Assembly (NCBI GenBank): GCA_013399305.1
Contig: VXAI01000443.1
Coordinates: 111,266-175,265, forward strand
Length of the DNA: 64,000 nt
Source: Rostratula benghalensis
Lineage: Eukaryota; Chordata; Aves; Charadriiformes; Rostratulidae
Direction: 5' to 3'
The position numbers and the translations under genes are program-made. Below the pieces are notes generated by a model that made no database searches, was not told the DNA's origin, and saw nothing but the letters and a program-made list of their open reading frames with translations. Below, in pieces: positions 1-13,834 of this stretch; positions within the stretch are counted from its first letter, which is position 1, and the number at the start of each line of letters is the position of its first letter.

Positions 1-2388
1 AATTATGTATGTATATAATATCTAGGTTTTATGCATTTCTTTTAATCATATTACTTGCAATACATTGGCCAAAACTAAAAGCTCTTTAAAACATTTTTCT
101 GAATATTTCATCACATTTAATCACCCAGAGAAAGGTGAGAAAATAAAATTAACTTGCCAATAGGCAGTACCATATACTTTTAAAAAATCTGCATTATTCT
201 GTTCTGCCTCAAATAAGTAAAACTGACAGATTTATGCTACTTACAGATATTCTGCTGGACCTGCAATTTTCACGATCAGCTCATAAAAGAAAAGATTGAC
301 ACAACTGTCAGTTTTAGTAAAGATCTGTTTATTAGAGCTTTCGTAAATATTTTCTCCTAGAAGATGTTTATTATGTTGTCATTAGGCTGCCTACACTCAT
401 AATTTTGTACTAGGTTATGTTTCACCATTTTTCCTGGTGACTGCTTCACTATCAGAATGCACTGGATGTAGAAAACTAATGAAAATATTAACGATAAAGT
501 ATGTTGCTGTCTATCAGCTCCTGAGAAGAGCATTAGCAGCCTTCACAATATAACAAAAAGAGGTATTTTCAAAAGCACCCAGGGATCGTGTCATTAGAGA
601 CCTTATTGTGAAGTCTAGCCTGCATCACTGGCTACAGAGAAAGACAACATGGATGGGATGCACGTGAGCAAATGCAGATATCCACAGTGCTGCCAAACAG
701 AGGCCAAGTCAGTCATACCTCTGTATTTCTCCTGTTGTCTTTAAAGAAGCCTACGGTAGCAAGCTCTGCTGTAGTTCTCTATGCCATAAATGTTTTAAGT
801 TAGATGAAGCTAACTCCTAGTATCATCGTGTGTGCTGGCTCCCCTCACACACCCCGGAAACTGCAGTTCTTGGTTTCTCAAGAACAACCCAAGTGTACAC
901 TTCCTGTACACCTGGGGACCTTCCAGTCAAATTATTCTGCAGCCAAAATATTTGAAAGCAAGAGAAGGAGGTATGAATTGTTTGTTCTCCAAGATAAGAG
1001 AGGGGAAATCTACCTCAATTTCCATCTTCCTGATGGCACCAAAGTTTGATACCAAAGTGTGCCATTCTTTCAGCAAAAAGTCAAGTAGTTTCTCACGCCT
1101 AAAAGGAGCAATACGGAATCTAAGCACAAGGAATTTTTTCAAGGTTGTAAAGCTCAGCTTCATGGTAATCTCTATACTAGCTCAGTCATGGTGCTATGTC
1201 TGGAAGAAAGATTTCTGATACATGTCTACTTTGGTGTTAACTGGCAATTTGGTAGAAAGTTTTTTGTGAAACCCAGCCCGAGAGTCTAACCTTTTTGTGG
1301 GCAGGACAAACACTTGGCATTGCACATTTGGCTGTGAGATCTAGCATCTAAGTTTTTCTTTGGCTTTTTCTTTCCAGTCACAGGAAATTAAGTGCCCACA
1401 TGTCAGGGAGGAAATGTGCCTAAATAATGATCTGATGTCACACTGGATGCTTGTGAAGAATCAGAAAGCCCAACTGATGAAATGCTAGGTCCTGGGTTAT
1501 TATCTGAAACCTTTATGCTTTCTTGCCCCAACAATATTATTGCCAGAGTATCAGGGTGGTTGAAACACACTGATAATTTAGGCAGAAGGGCAATTAGCAT
1601 GTCATCTCCATGTACAGTAGATGATTCATAACATAGCTCAAGAATATGTATTCAAAGGAAGTTTGAAATATTTGGCAGCCAGTGAACTTCTTTGTATGGC
1701 ATATTAGCTCATCTCTAATATAAATACTCACACCCAATAGCAGAGATCTATTATAAGAGTATGCTAGTTAAAGTTATTTAGGTAAATCAGGAAATTTCAG
1801 ACCAAATATTTATGTCAGAAATTATGGAGCCATTTATATCCCTATTTTTAGCACATTGAAAACAACAATGGAAAAAACAGGATTTAATAGGCTTTAATAA
1901 GTAAAGAAAGAAGCAGGAAAAAGGGATTTCCATGAGAGGCCCTGATTTCCGTAAGGGGTCCATTCTTTTTTTCCATCTTCTCATTGGCATAATAACCTAA
2001 GTAGGATCCTTTCAATAGACCTTGAGAAGCCATGAGCTTTGGCCTACCTTTCATCTCTGCAACCAAAGGGTGCCCTACCTCATTTTTTCAGGCAGGTGAT
2101 CTGCTGCATTTATTGCTGTCTTCTGTATAGGTAGTTGCAGAGACCTTTACAATAGAACTGCAGCTGCCTACTCTTCAGAAAATATCTGGCTTCAGTATTC
2201 ACTTTGGTGATCTCCAATAGGCATTTGGTCCTGCAATACTGAATTCAATGGAACTGATTCAATTAGGTGCAGGTGCAAACCCAAAAGTTACAACTTCTTT
2301 TAAAGTAAACAGGGATGGAAATGGGCATTCTGAGCATTAGGACAACTTTTACCTCAAGTAAGGAAAAATTTGCCTGCCATTTTTCATG

Positions 2389-2420
2389 ACTCTGTGATAA
2401 TAAAACTCTGTGATAATAAA
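2389..2420. repeat. exact tandem duplication of a 16-bp unit
   Basis: The unit actctgtgataataaa occurs twice back to back with no mismatch (2389-2404 and 2405-2420). It is probably a replication-slippage duplication that is young compared with its surroundings. Confidence 0.85.
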
Positions 2421-5183
2421 AAATTTTTTCTGACATGGATTAAAATGATTTTGAAGTTGGTCCTCTTATATATGCCATAATTGAAATTCAAAATGAGCTA
2501 TCATTCAGATCCATACAATGAAAACCTCTAGCAGAAATGGATGATTTCATTACTTCAGAGAAGGCATGATGCATATGGTGAAGTCTCAATCTGAAATTAA
2601 TTTTGCCCTTGAAAACTCATGCTGCTGTTTTTTGGAGGAGAAGAATATTAAAAACTCTATTCCCAAAATATCTTGAAATCCTTATCAAGAAAGGATATTA
2701 GCAGCCTTCAATTTTAGCAAGTCTTTCCTCTCTCTTCTCCAGCTTTCCTTTATCATCTAACATTTGACCCATACTTATCAATATGTATTGTAAAACTTTT
2801 TAAACTTGTCAACAGAGAAACTACAGTTGAAATGTAGGTAGAGATAACTTCACGACTTGTTTCCCATGATCCACCCAGCAACTTGTTTGAGGTTTGTGGC
2901 TTCTTCCTCAGAGAAAGCTCCCTCATTGTCTTCAAAGAATGATTGATGCAGTAAGCTTATTTGAGGACAAGAAGTCACGGGAGAGGTCTCTGCCCCAGTA
3001 TCATGGCCTGGAAGAATGATGATAGGTTATCATTTCCCTTTTGTTGCAATGAATTCAGTTCATGGATAAGCTACGGATAAACATCTAACAGGAACCAATC
3101 CCTTTTAGAATTGCTTTCAGACCTGGCAGGCAGAGAAATCCTTGATACTGTTGTGAACTGTACACCCGAAGGTCTGGTGTGCCTTTTAGGGTCTATGTAA
3201 TACTGGAAGTATAAGTCAAAGTGTCATTTAACCAAGGTATAATAAAATAGACCAACTTTTTAGTTTTTATCTAGACTTTGATCAGAAAGCATTAATTGCT
3301 AGGAAAGGAAATTTTATTTAGGGAAGTGAGCAACTACTTCCTTTGTCTTTTATCTTTCAGTTCTCATAGATTATTCCTTTCTGCACTGAGAATTTCAGTC
3401 AAGCTTAGTGATTACTATAATATACATACGAATACGTATATACGTATTAACATTTTTATGATGACATTATTATTTCTGAATATGTGATCAGATAAACTTT
3501 TCCCACCTTGTTCCTTTTTCTCTTGTTTTGTTTTTTCTATTTACTACCAGACTGGAAAAATGGTATGTAATTCTATTTCTCCTACAGTAACCTGTTCTGA
3601 CTTACAGTTCAGTGCAGATATGTTTAAAAACCAGCATGAAATCATCCCTTCTCGTGTGTAGTTTAACATCTACATGAAGGCTGTTGACTGAGCTACAAGT
3701 GGAAAAATGTACATGAATTAATGTAGCCTCCTGATCTTTGCCTTTACAATGCCCTTTTGTTCTATAAGTTTCCATGTGGGAAGATTAGGGAGGGTCAGTA
3801 AACAAAAATGTCTTTGCACGTCTGAAGAGAGCTAAGTGCTCTGCCAGTAGAGTCAGCAACTTCCCATTGACTTTCAAATAATCTGAAATAGATGAGTTCC
3901 TTTCACAGCATGAAAACTTTGGCCGAGGAGGTGGGTATTGTCTTCTGAATCCTTACTTATAGACTCACAGCAATGTGAATGAGCCACCTGTCTAGAGCCG
4001 GGTTTGCCACTCCTCTTACTCTATCAAACCCAGGGGTTATCTCATCAAAATGCATGTACTATGGGTTTCTAATTCCAGTCAACACATTTCCTTTATAACA
4101 CATATTTGCTTTGTAATTTGTAAAATATAGCAAGCATTTTGTGACAGATTCAAAGACAGATAAGCTGTCCAATTCCCATGTGTTCACATCTAATGGTATT
4201 CTCTAGGACTGTGGAGATTTTGAAGAAGATTTTGAAGGGTTATGGAAGAGATATAAGGTGTAGGGGATGATGTCCACAGACTATAATTTGGTTTTCTTGC
4301 TTTAAATTTCAAGGACAGAAGTTATGAGAGAACACAACAGTTGAATTGCTCACCCATTCTGCTCTCAGGAAATGATCTTATGAAGCAGCTTCTGAACCGT
4401 GAAACTTTGCAGAAACAGATCCCTAAGTCTGATTCTACAGCTCCACCTTTGTCTGATGTGAGAGTTTCAGAATCAGGCCCTAAGAAGATAATTTTGCTGT
4501 TTCATAGATGTAATGTAATAGGTTAATTTGCTACCTGTACAGTCTCCCACTACACACACTGTTAAAACAAGCTATTCTAAATAGAACAGATGTCCAGAAC
4601 CCACATGCTTATAAGGTCACTGAGATGAGCTTTAAGATACACAGTGTTCATAACACAGAAGCTTTGGAAGGAATTTGGATACTAATAACTGACCTAAAGA
4701 TGTGACTGTTTATTCCAACCATTTACAAACACAGGCAATTATGCAATGCTCTGACATAATTTCTTCTGGCAGCTGGAAACCTCCGCTGAACATCTGTCTG
4801 AAGTGCTGTTCTCACAATTAAGCTGCCAAAACTAGCTGAGTAAATTAAAATGATACTCCAATTTTAATTTCTTTATAAATATTTGAGTCCTTTTTGATGG
4901 CAAAATATTTTGGTGAAAACTCCTCTTTTCACAAGTCTTCATGCCATTTCTGTAGCTTTTAGTTAAATTTTGTAGAACACTGGAACACGTGCTGCTGTGT
5001 CAGAAGATTCATGATATTCATTTGCACTAGCTGATATTTATATGCTGGCAGCTTGCTTTCAAATGATTGCTTGCTCCTCTTGGAAGACAGAGCAATTTTA
5101 ACCAGAGGCCTCAATTCTGAAAAGGCAAAAACACTGTGGGGTTATTTTAGCTTCCATTAAATGAAAAGGGTCATCATGTCCTC

Positions 5184-5235
5184 AAAATAAAATTAAAAAA
5201 GGAAAAAAAAGAAAAAAAGAAAAAAAAAGAAAAAT
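5184..5235 (+). repeat. A-rich low-complexity tract with G interruptions
   Basis: Runs of six to eight A are separated by single or paired G over about 50 bp. No retrocopied gene body is recognisable upstream, so I treat it as plain low-complexity sequence rather than a poly(A) tail. Confidence 0.85.
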
Positions 5236-8200
5236 ATTTGGCCCATTCATTATACCTACACGCCTAAGCAGAGTAAGTAGAAAAGCAAAGTCGTCAAGGG
5301 AGGAAAATGTTCCCTTCCCCGTAATCTGAATTTGCTACTGGTACATATACTTTTAGACTATGTTCATTGATCTCCACCTGTATCCTAACAACAGGGAATA
5401 GTATGAGAGACAATCTAATTTTCCAGGTGGAGAGCAAAGAACTCTGCTTCTGAACTATTTTTAACTATGTTCTTAGCTCTTAACATTGGGTTTATTTCTC
5501 CTAATGTAGCTCAATACACATTAATTGAATTGCATTCTGGAATTGCCTGTTTTTGTTCAGCTTGGACTGAATACTTCTGATTTACTTGCTTTTATTTATG
5601 TTCCTAAACTTGAAGTATGGTATTTCCATGTTTAACCTCTTTATATTTCAGTTCCATTGTAAAATAGGGATTACTATGGTATTACTATGGTTTGATATAG
5701 GAGGTATTCTTTGGGATGAGTATTTTTGTGTGTGAAAATGTGTGTAAAGATAGGTTCATGTTTCAGCTTCATTTAAAGGGTAGCAAGTCCCCTAAAAATT
5801 AACGACCACTCAGTTGTGAAGGGTTACACTGGACAAAAGACTGATGTCTTTACAAGACTCACTAACTTTCTTCTGGGGAAAAAAAAATTCTGTAAGGCTT
5901 TACATGGTGTGAATGATTTTATTTCCTTATAACTAAACCACACAGAATTTTTATGGTATTTTTTTCAGATTCAGTAAAAGTTGGGCTTCTGAATTTATTC
6001 CATCCTCATTTGTTCTGCCATTAACATAGAAGCCAGAGAAATTATACTACATAAAATGGATATAAGTGACAGCAGAACTGGAATTTGAGACACACCTCTC
6101 CCTCCTCTGGTGTCAGCTGATACTACTGGCAGTAGGAAAAACCACATAGCTTTTTTGGTATTGGTATATAGCTTATTTGGTATATCGCAAGGCAAATACC
6201 CGGTTTTTAAGTGTTAAGAATGTCCAGTTCCATGCAATAGGTTATCTGTACATACTGACCCAATTGCTGTTTTTAAGTAAGTCTGTCATTTGTGGGTCTT
6301 GTTAAGTCTACTGTGTCTCCCAAATAAGCCATTAGGTCATCAGGCCACATAATTTATTAAAGTGCATTTTGTGAACAGGGAGTTCTTCCGTGAGGATATT
6401 GTGTTTCCCAAGGAAGTTAGGAAGAAATTTGCCAGAAAGGAACTAAGGTTAAAAATTCACCAGATATCCGTTTCTCTGGAGTTCCTCTGAAAGATGTTTC
6501 TTAACAGATGTGAAATGGAAGCAGAAAGAAAATATCCAGTGGAATCCTGAAGTGAAGGGTATCAGTGTGGTGAGTTGCATGTCTGAAGAAAACCACTCCA
6601 ACTGGAATGAAAGAAAAAAACTACTAGTACCTCGCAGGCTAATTTCACTATAATGCAAAATCCTAGGTTTACAAGAGGGTTTAGCCCCTGTAGCTATTTG
6701 AAGTTCAAGATTCTCCATTTCTACACCTCAGCTGTTAGTTCATTCTCCGGAAGCCTGTTATAAATATGCCATTCTGAGCTTGTTGGAGTGTCTTTGAATT
6801 GGGAGTGCTAGGCACCTGGGCACACAGCTCATCCTGGGGTCCCAGAGCATACCTAGTGTATGTGTTCTACAGCTGTCTTTGATGTGTAGGTCTCATCTGC
6901 TAGCTGCTCTTATTCTACATCATGCTTAGTACAGAAACCAGTTAGTGTAACAGTACTGGGTCTTCTTTCTCTCCTTTACTCTATAAGTGGCTCAATGGAG
7001 TATTCACATGAGCTAATAAGGGTGTTATTCCTTACAGTTTTTTTGCATGAGTCAATTCAGAAAGTGCATCTCTAAAATTTGTGGCTTTCGAGTGCTGATG
7101 GGTGGGAAAGAAACAGAGTCTCCTTTAACTTTTCTGCTGAAGCTGTTTTTCTTACAATCCAATATTAAACATGCGTTGGGCCAAAGAAATAACTTTGGAA
7201 CCTAATGATGGGGAAACTCCACAGGCAGTGTGACGACCTGTTTAACAGTGCCTGCCCCAGCGAGGCAGTTTTTATGAAGTGGAATAGGTTCAATAAGTGA
7301 GACTGAGAAAACCTCAATCCTGGCTCTCTGACAGCACTGTGGTCTGAGCTTTCCTGCAAGAAACCAGAGCTGGAAGGAAGCACAAAAGAAATGTTGTTTG
7401 TATTTCTTCTAGTGAACATTAGGCTTTGGGGACAATTGAGGAAGGCAACATAAATGCTTTCTAAACTGCTGAATAGATGTGCAAGAGAGGGCCATATTGG
7501 GCATAAGTCTTGGAAGAGCCTCACAACAGAAAATCTCAAATGCCAGTAATTGGTTAACTTAATAAGAGTTGTAGAATATACATTTTGTCTTTCATCTCAG
7601 TATTCATTATTGGCCAACATAATAGCTTAGATGGCTGACTTCTAGGGAAAATGACCTTGTGTTGTACAGACAATCTAGACAAACATCAGAGCTGTGGACT
7701 GTGCTGAGCAGCAAGGTGCCTGGAATGTGAGGGCTGTGGTCCTTTTTGGGGCACAGCTCCCGTGTGATTAGAAGCCAAGGAATGCTGTAGCCTCACTTCT
7801 CTGAGCTCCCTTCAGAGCAGTTGTGTATATAAGCTTAGAGTCCTGTGGTATGAGCTCAAAGTAGTGCCTAGTTTGGTCAGTTGTAGGTACTGCTGCAATC
7901 TTGTAGAAAAGGAATTTTTAACATTTCATCAGAAAAAACCCCCCAAAAAACAACAGTGTTAGAGCAGTCAGTAGCTGCATTATAATAATTACATGCTTAA
8001 TGAGTCCTTGAATCTCCTCTTGTATTACATCTATGGTATTTTAATGTTAAATAGTTAATGTCCCTGCTGCTTCCAAACAGCTGACTGTAGGGTGTAATTT
8101 CACAATCAGTTTAGGTTAATACACGTCCCAACTGCAGCTATGATAAATAGCACTACCTTTTCCTTAACACTGGCCACTTACTGTCACTCTTCTATGCCAG

Positions 8201-10044
8201 CAACTGTGTGACTTCATGGGCAGTTTGATAGCTCCCTGATCTGGTTTTGGTTTAGTTTTCAACCAGACAAGCTTTATTATCCAGTTTCCGAATGCTTATT
8301 TAATCATTTATACCAGCACCGTGGAAGGGGATGGGGTGTACATCTAGAGTGACACGGTGTGCAAAGGCTGGTTTCCATAAGACATATTCCCTTATGTAAA
8401 GGCTTTTGCTTCTACAGTGAGGATAAACTGGTGATAAAGAAGACATGATGAGTCTTTGCAGTAAATAAAATAATACAAAAAAAATATCTGTTTTGCACAT
8501 CTGTTCTTAAAGCCTATATCTGCAGGCATTCTACATGCTAAACATTGAATCAGTAGGAATCCAAAAATCTGTGGCCTCCAAATCTGTATTCCTTGAGATG
8601 TGAATCCTGCATAAAGAAAACATTAAGGAATCTTAATGGTCTCTTGAAGTATTTCGTATGATAGCCCTTGGAGTGGAAGAAAAATCACTTTCAGTTATCT
8701 TTCAACCTCAGTAAATTTAAACAAAAAGACAGAGTATCAAATACACTTTATCTTGTATATGCAGTAGAACACACCAACTAATAACAAGAAACAGATCATG
8801 ACCCTGGAGGAGCTCACCTCATTTAGAGATAATGGTCTACAGTCAAATATAAACAGTTTAAAATGTAAGTGTAATGAAGACTTTGCCTGTGATGTTGAAG
8901 AGTAGATTAGCTTTATAAAGAAATTTGAAGCAACTTTTGTGGCATGGCTTTTGCACAGCTCAGCAGTATTAGAAATACTTGAGAGCATAAGTATTAAAAT
9001 GTTATTACTGCTTGTAGCTAGACACCTAGCCTGAATTTAATAGTAGCATCCTAGTTATCCAAATATTTCTGAGGTTTGGATTTTGACAAATATTCAGTGT
9101 GAAGTTTACCAAGATAAGGTTTGTTCAAGAAATGACTAAGATTCCTTAATATAATGCTGATCTTTCTCCCTGTGGCCACAGTGCATTCATTACTATCAGC
9201 TGACTCACTTTAGGAGCAAATGTTCAAAGATACGCTGAATCCGTGTGGATTGTGTTGTAAGTAAAATGATTGGCATCTTTGGAACACACAGTTGTGAATG
9301 GTGCTAAGCATAGAAAATTCTGAAGAGCGCGCTGGACCACTGACGTACCTTCAAAGTACTGCAACCAGATGAGCTTGGAAATTGTTCTGAAAGTAAATTA
9401 ATGAAAACAAATTGTTTGGAAAATAAATTACCTATGCTGTGAGTGCCTTGTTTTCATGATAGTAACATATTTCCTGCATGCTTTTCGTGCTAACTTTATT
9501 TGTTCCCTGAGGAACTCAAGGTTACTTTGGTTGCTGGTGACTCAGTGGCAGGGAATTTATTTCACAGTTTGTCCAAAACTGAATTATTTGACTATTGAAA
9601 AATCAGGTATTTGGACTATGGATGCTTCAGGGGATATCAAGGTTGTGGCTATTTCTACTGCATACTCTGAACTTCAGTGTGGAGTTTCCATGCTAATGCA
9701 TTAACAGCAGTGATAAAAGTATCTCTGTCACAGGCTCCTGACCTGGCATCTGCCACATGTTTCACTGCTGCATACTGCTATCAGCAGAAGCATGGCTACT
9801 ACCCATCTGTCTCCAGGTAAATCTGATCCTGTAGTAGCAGTACTAAAGCAAAATCATCATTCAGAATTCTCTAAGCACATGGATATCTCCTCACAGAGAG
9901 AACCAGAGTGTTGTGATTAAAACCAACATTCCTCATACAGTTAAGAAGAGAAAAGTTTAACCAAAATAAAGTCCTCACCACTATACAAGTTCATAAACGT
10001 GTAAAAATAGTCTAGAGAGCAGTCTGGGTAAGAAACGTAGGTAA

Positions 10045-10239
10045 AAAAGAAACAGTCCTATGTGTTTTCAGAAAATGTGGACATTGTCAAAATATTGCCC
10101 CCAATTCCAGTCTGGCTTTAATGAACCAAGACCAAGGAAAAGGGAAAGAGAAAGCAAAAAGAAGGAAAACCTTCCAAAAATTGTGGAAGAACCCTTTGAA
10201 GCAGCTGATGACCTTCCAAATACCTACCGAGTGCACTGA
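10045..10239 (+). other. weak exon-like open frame (possible decayed exon)
   Basis: The frame is open from just after a stop at 10042-10044 to a TGA at 10237-10239, 64 codons. A good splice-acceptor-like sequence, a pyrimidine-rich run ending ccaattccag, closes at 10110. The codons after it give a strongly charged Lys/Arg/Glu-rich stretch that begins SGFNEPRPRK and is followed by an acidic part containing EEPFEAADDLP. The nearest candidate donor, around 10230, is poor. I recognise no protein family. It may be a fragment of a real exon, a relic or chance. A stretch of similar protein-like texture continues in the same frame after the stop, to about 10395. Confidence 0.12.
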
Positions 10240-13200
10240 CATACATATAATATCCTCTCTAGCACTAGAGGCACAAATGTGGATGATGATACCTCTGAAA
10301 GGTTTTCAGTGTTCCATGCATGGATTTTGTATCCTTTGGCATCCTTGGTATATGGTGTTAGAAAATCTGAGATCCTTTCCCCTGATCCTTCCTAGTGACA
10401 GGGAGAAAATTGTACATCTTACTAGAATACAGGAAAGAGCTCTGAACCTACAAACTGCCAGCAGTTTGTTTTTAAATATTCTAATGCCATCTAGCATAGG
10501 AAGTACAGCTGGAAGCATGGTTAGATAGTTTCTGTCTTTATAGGGGAAAATAGACTTTAGGTTTTTAAAGGTCTGAATTTTAAGTAATTTTAGTTCAAAG
10601 ATGAAAAAATCAACATTTTCCTTATCTATTTGAGAGCACTGTTAAATATAAGTATCTTGAGTCATGCTAAAAGCCAACAGTGTACATCTACTTGCTTGTG
10701 TTTATGTATGTGAGAAAAAGGAACACAGACGACAGAGAAAAAAATGAAGAGACTGCTTTCATAAACTTTTCCAGTTGCCCATGAAAACAAAGACTCAGTT
10801 GTTCTTCAGATCTTTATACTATGTCTTATGAATAGGTATTACCTAGCCTATCAGTTTCTCTAGATTTATCCATTTTATTTTACTTTTCCTTATATGTCAG
10901 GGACAGTTTAGTAAATGAGAATATTCTTGCAGTACCAGCTGAGGCCCTCAATATGAATTTCCTTTGGCACAGTGGTTTTAATGGCCATGTGAATTGTGTG
11001 GTCCCTCAGGGAAAACAGACCCCTTGGCCTCACCAAAGTGTGCTGTACACAGTGTAGTGAAACCCACCCAAACGAGTCAACATGGTGCATCAGAAAAGAA
11101 GTTATGAAAAAACAAATGTAATGCCATTTTCAAAGAACGCTGGTTTAATTTTACAGGATTTGCAATACTCGATAAACTCACTCACACACTCTTCTTCCAG
11201 CAGAACTTGACTTTCAGAGGAGTTGTTTGAATTGCTTCAGAGGGACAGAGCCTGGGTTCCTCTAGCCAGATCAGTGCTTTGGCCTGTGTGGTAACACTGT
11301 CAATGTATGAAGCAAATAAGGTCAATGAATGACTTTTGCTAAGAAGTGGAGACCAAGGCAGTATCTGTTTGTTTAAAGAGTGTAGGAAAAACACCTCTGG
11401 AAGTCTGAAACAAGAAAGGAACTGGACACTATTTGCTTTGAGAGCTGTCTTTTCCTGTCTTTCCTTTCTCTTGCATTGTTTTTGCCTGAGTTGCTAGTTG
11501 GATAAGCAGGGTAATTTGGAGTGACACGAAGCCTGTGAAAGTAGCCAAGTCCTGCTTAGAATCTGCTGCTGTTCGTGTTATGGAGAGAGGATACAGTCAG
11601 GCATGGAAAGTTATTTCCTGCACTTAAAATCTGATCTGTCATTTGAAATGTAAACATGAATGGAGGAATAGCAACTGTTAGAAATAAGCGTATCAGAAGA
11701 GAATGACGCTCCTTCTAGTTTGGCAACCAGCTGCTATTAGAAGTCTCCAAGGTGAAAAAATCCTAGTAATACATTTATAATACTTAACCTTGGGGGTAAA
11801 AGAGGTTTGAGAATGCTCTATAAACACAGAAAATAATATGAATGATCAGTATTACTAGCACCTGCAATTTTGTGAGCTTATTCATCTTCAAGAGCTATCC
11901 AGATCTGCGGAAATGGCTCGTCCTTTGAAACAACACTAAACTATTTGCATCAGCCACAACTTCTGGCATTGTCTGACAAATAATTAAAGATAAGAGCTAT
12001 GTTGTTATAGTCAATAGTGAAGGCCCACGGCGAGACATCCAGAAGGAAGGATCCTTATTCAGCTCTTAACAAAAAACAATGGAAAACTGGAAGTGTGGAA
12101 TTTGTTTCACTGGCATTAGATGCCAGTGCCAACTTTGAACTAGTCTCCATGAAATTTTTTTCTTTTTTTTTTCAGTAGATATGGGAAATAAGCACCTTTA
12201 ACATGATCTATCTGATCTATATTAGATGTTTATTTTCGGATGTGATTAATTGCTTTCATAAGGTTTTCCTCTAATGAATTGTCAGGGAGTTCAAACTAAG
12301 TATTAGGTATCTTGAACTAGTTGAGAGGAACTTAACCCAAATCAGTCTTGTCAGAAAGAGAATCTAGGAATCAACTTTCTCCATTCCTACTTAAAATCAC
12401 TTTAAGTTTTATAGTATCACAATAAGACATAAAATAACACATATATTATGTTTGCCAATATGTAATGACTCTTTTGGTAATTCTTTGCTAATTCGGCAAA
12501 TAAACGTGAATCACTTCTTGTTGATGTCAAGGAGTCTAGGTTTTCAAGATCAGACTCTTAAGCTGACACTAATTGCCTGTCTTATAGTTTATATGTCTTG
12601 TTTGGAGGTTCCAAGGAGATCCTCCAGTTATGTACTATGATATGAGCTCAGAGATTAGCTCTGGCTTAGAGTTCACAAATTCAGTGCAATGGTTTTCATT
12701 ATTCTCTTGCTGTATGATATGCTGTGTAATACCTTTCATGAGTTGATTAAAACTCATCTTATACAAAGATTATTTTACTGTGCTTACATAATTCTTCCTG
12801 TGGTGCACCTCCAGTATCTAATTCCTCTAATGTTCAGAAAACTCCTTTTAATTTCCTCTAGAAGTTCACCTGTGTTGTGTATTAACAGAAAGCAAATGTA
12901 TTGCCTTCCAACCTCTATTTTGCAAAGGCAGAAAGCAAATCTGAGTTCCTCTAATAAAATAACTCTCCTTTCCCATGATCATCTTTGAAATTCTTTTAAT
13001 TATTCAGTTTGAATTCACCTTTCATAATAGGGGGACTACTGGCATTATACAGAATCCTACAGGTGAAGGTTGAACAATCTATCTGTTCTGGAAAAGCTGT
13101 TTCTGTTGCATCCTTATGTGTTGTTTTCAGTGCTGGCTAAACAAAATCTCCTAATGTAATAGCCCAGATGTAAGTAGTAGATATAATGTAATTGGTAGAT

Positions 13201-13509
13201 GTTCTTGTTCATCTCTATATGCAGGAACTTTCATACCATTTGATGTTTCTTTCCATTACTATTGCAGTGGTCCCACAGATCATGAATGTCTTCATATAAA
13301 CCCCTTTTTTTATACTTGTAATTGTAGTGTCTCTCACATCTGTGTAATCAGTGAACTTACCCAGTTTTTAAGGTAAGGTTAGTACCTCATTCTTATGGGT
13401 AATGAGATCATCTGTTTGTAGATGAAGAAGTCCATAATTTCTGATTGTTTATTAGCAATATAACTAGCAAAGCTAGAACCTTCTTCATAAAATCACAGCA
13501 AAGCAGGCA

Positions 13510-13834
13510 TCACAGAATCACAGAATGATATGGGGCTGGAAGGGACCTTTGGAGATCATCTAGTCAACCCCCTTGCCAAAGCAGGTCCTCCTAGAGCAGG
13601 TTGCACAAGAACTTGTCCAGATGGGTTTTGAAAGTCTCAGAGACAGAGACTCTACCACCTCTCTGGGCAGCCTCTTCCAGGGCTCTGCTGCCCTCAAAGT
13701 GAAAAAGTTCCTCCTCACATTTAGATTGAATTTATGTACAAGTTTGTGCTCATTTCCTCTTGTCATTGGGCACCACTGAAAAAAGGCTGGCCCCTTCCTC
13801 TTGATGCCCATCCTTTAAGTATTTATAAGTGTTG
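13510..13834 (-). mobile_element. CR1 LINE fragment, 3' end
   Basis: Read on the minus strand this is the last ~325 bp of a CR1: the 3' end of the ORF2 region, the short 3' UTR and the terminal short-repeat tail. On the plus strand it appears as acagaatcacagaatgatat followed by the ggaagggacct block, with the 3' terminus on the left. It is 5'-truncated, as is usual for CR1, and carries substitutions relative to the other copies here. Open frames that cross it are relics and not host genes. Confidence 0.95.

Larger units (their letters stand above)
1..13509. other. unique AT-rich non-coding sequence, no gene seen
   Basis: No CR1, LTR or other familiar repeat is visible in this stretch. Open frames are short, overlap on both strands and show no recognisable domain. 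Small local structures are an A-rich tract at 5184-5235, a 16-bp unit repeated exactly twice at 2389-2420, an 11-bp duplication near 5670-5691, and an exon-like frame at 10045-10239 described separately. The absence of recognisable repeats over 13 kb fits old unique intergenic or intronic DNA. Conserved non-coding elements could be present but cannot be seen from one sequence. Confidence 0.6.

Noticed and set aside
4287..4526. Plus-strand open frame of about 79 codons with fairly protein-like composition
   Set aside because: No family recognised, no donor or start context, and frames of this length are frequent across the window.
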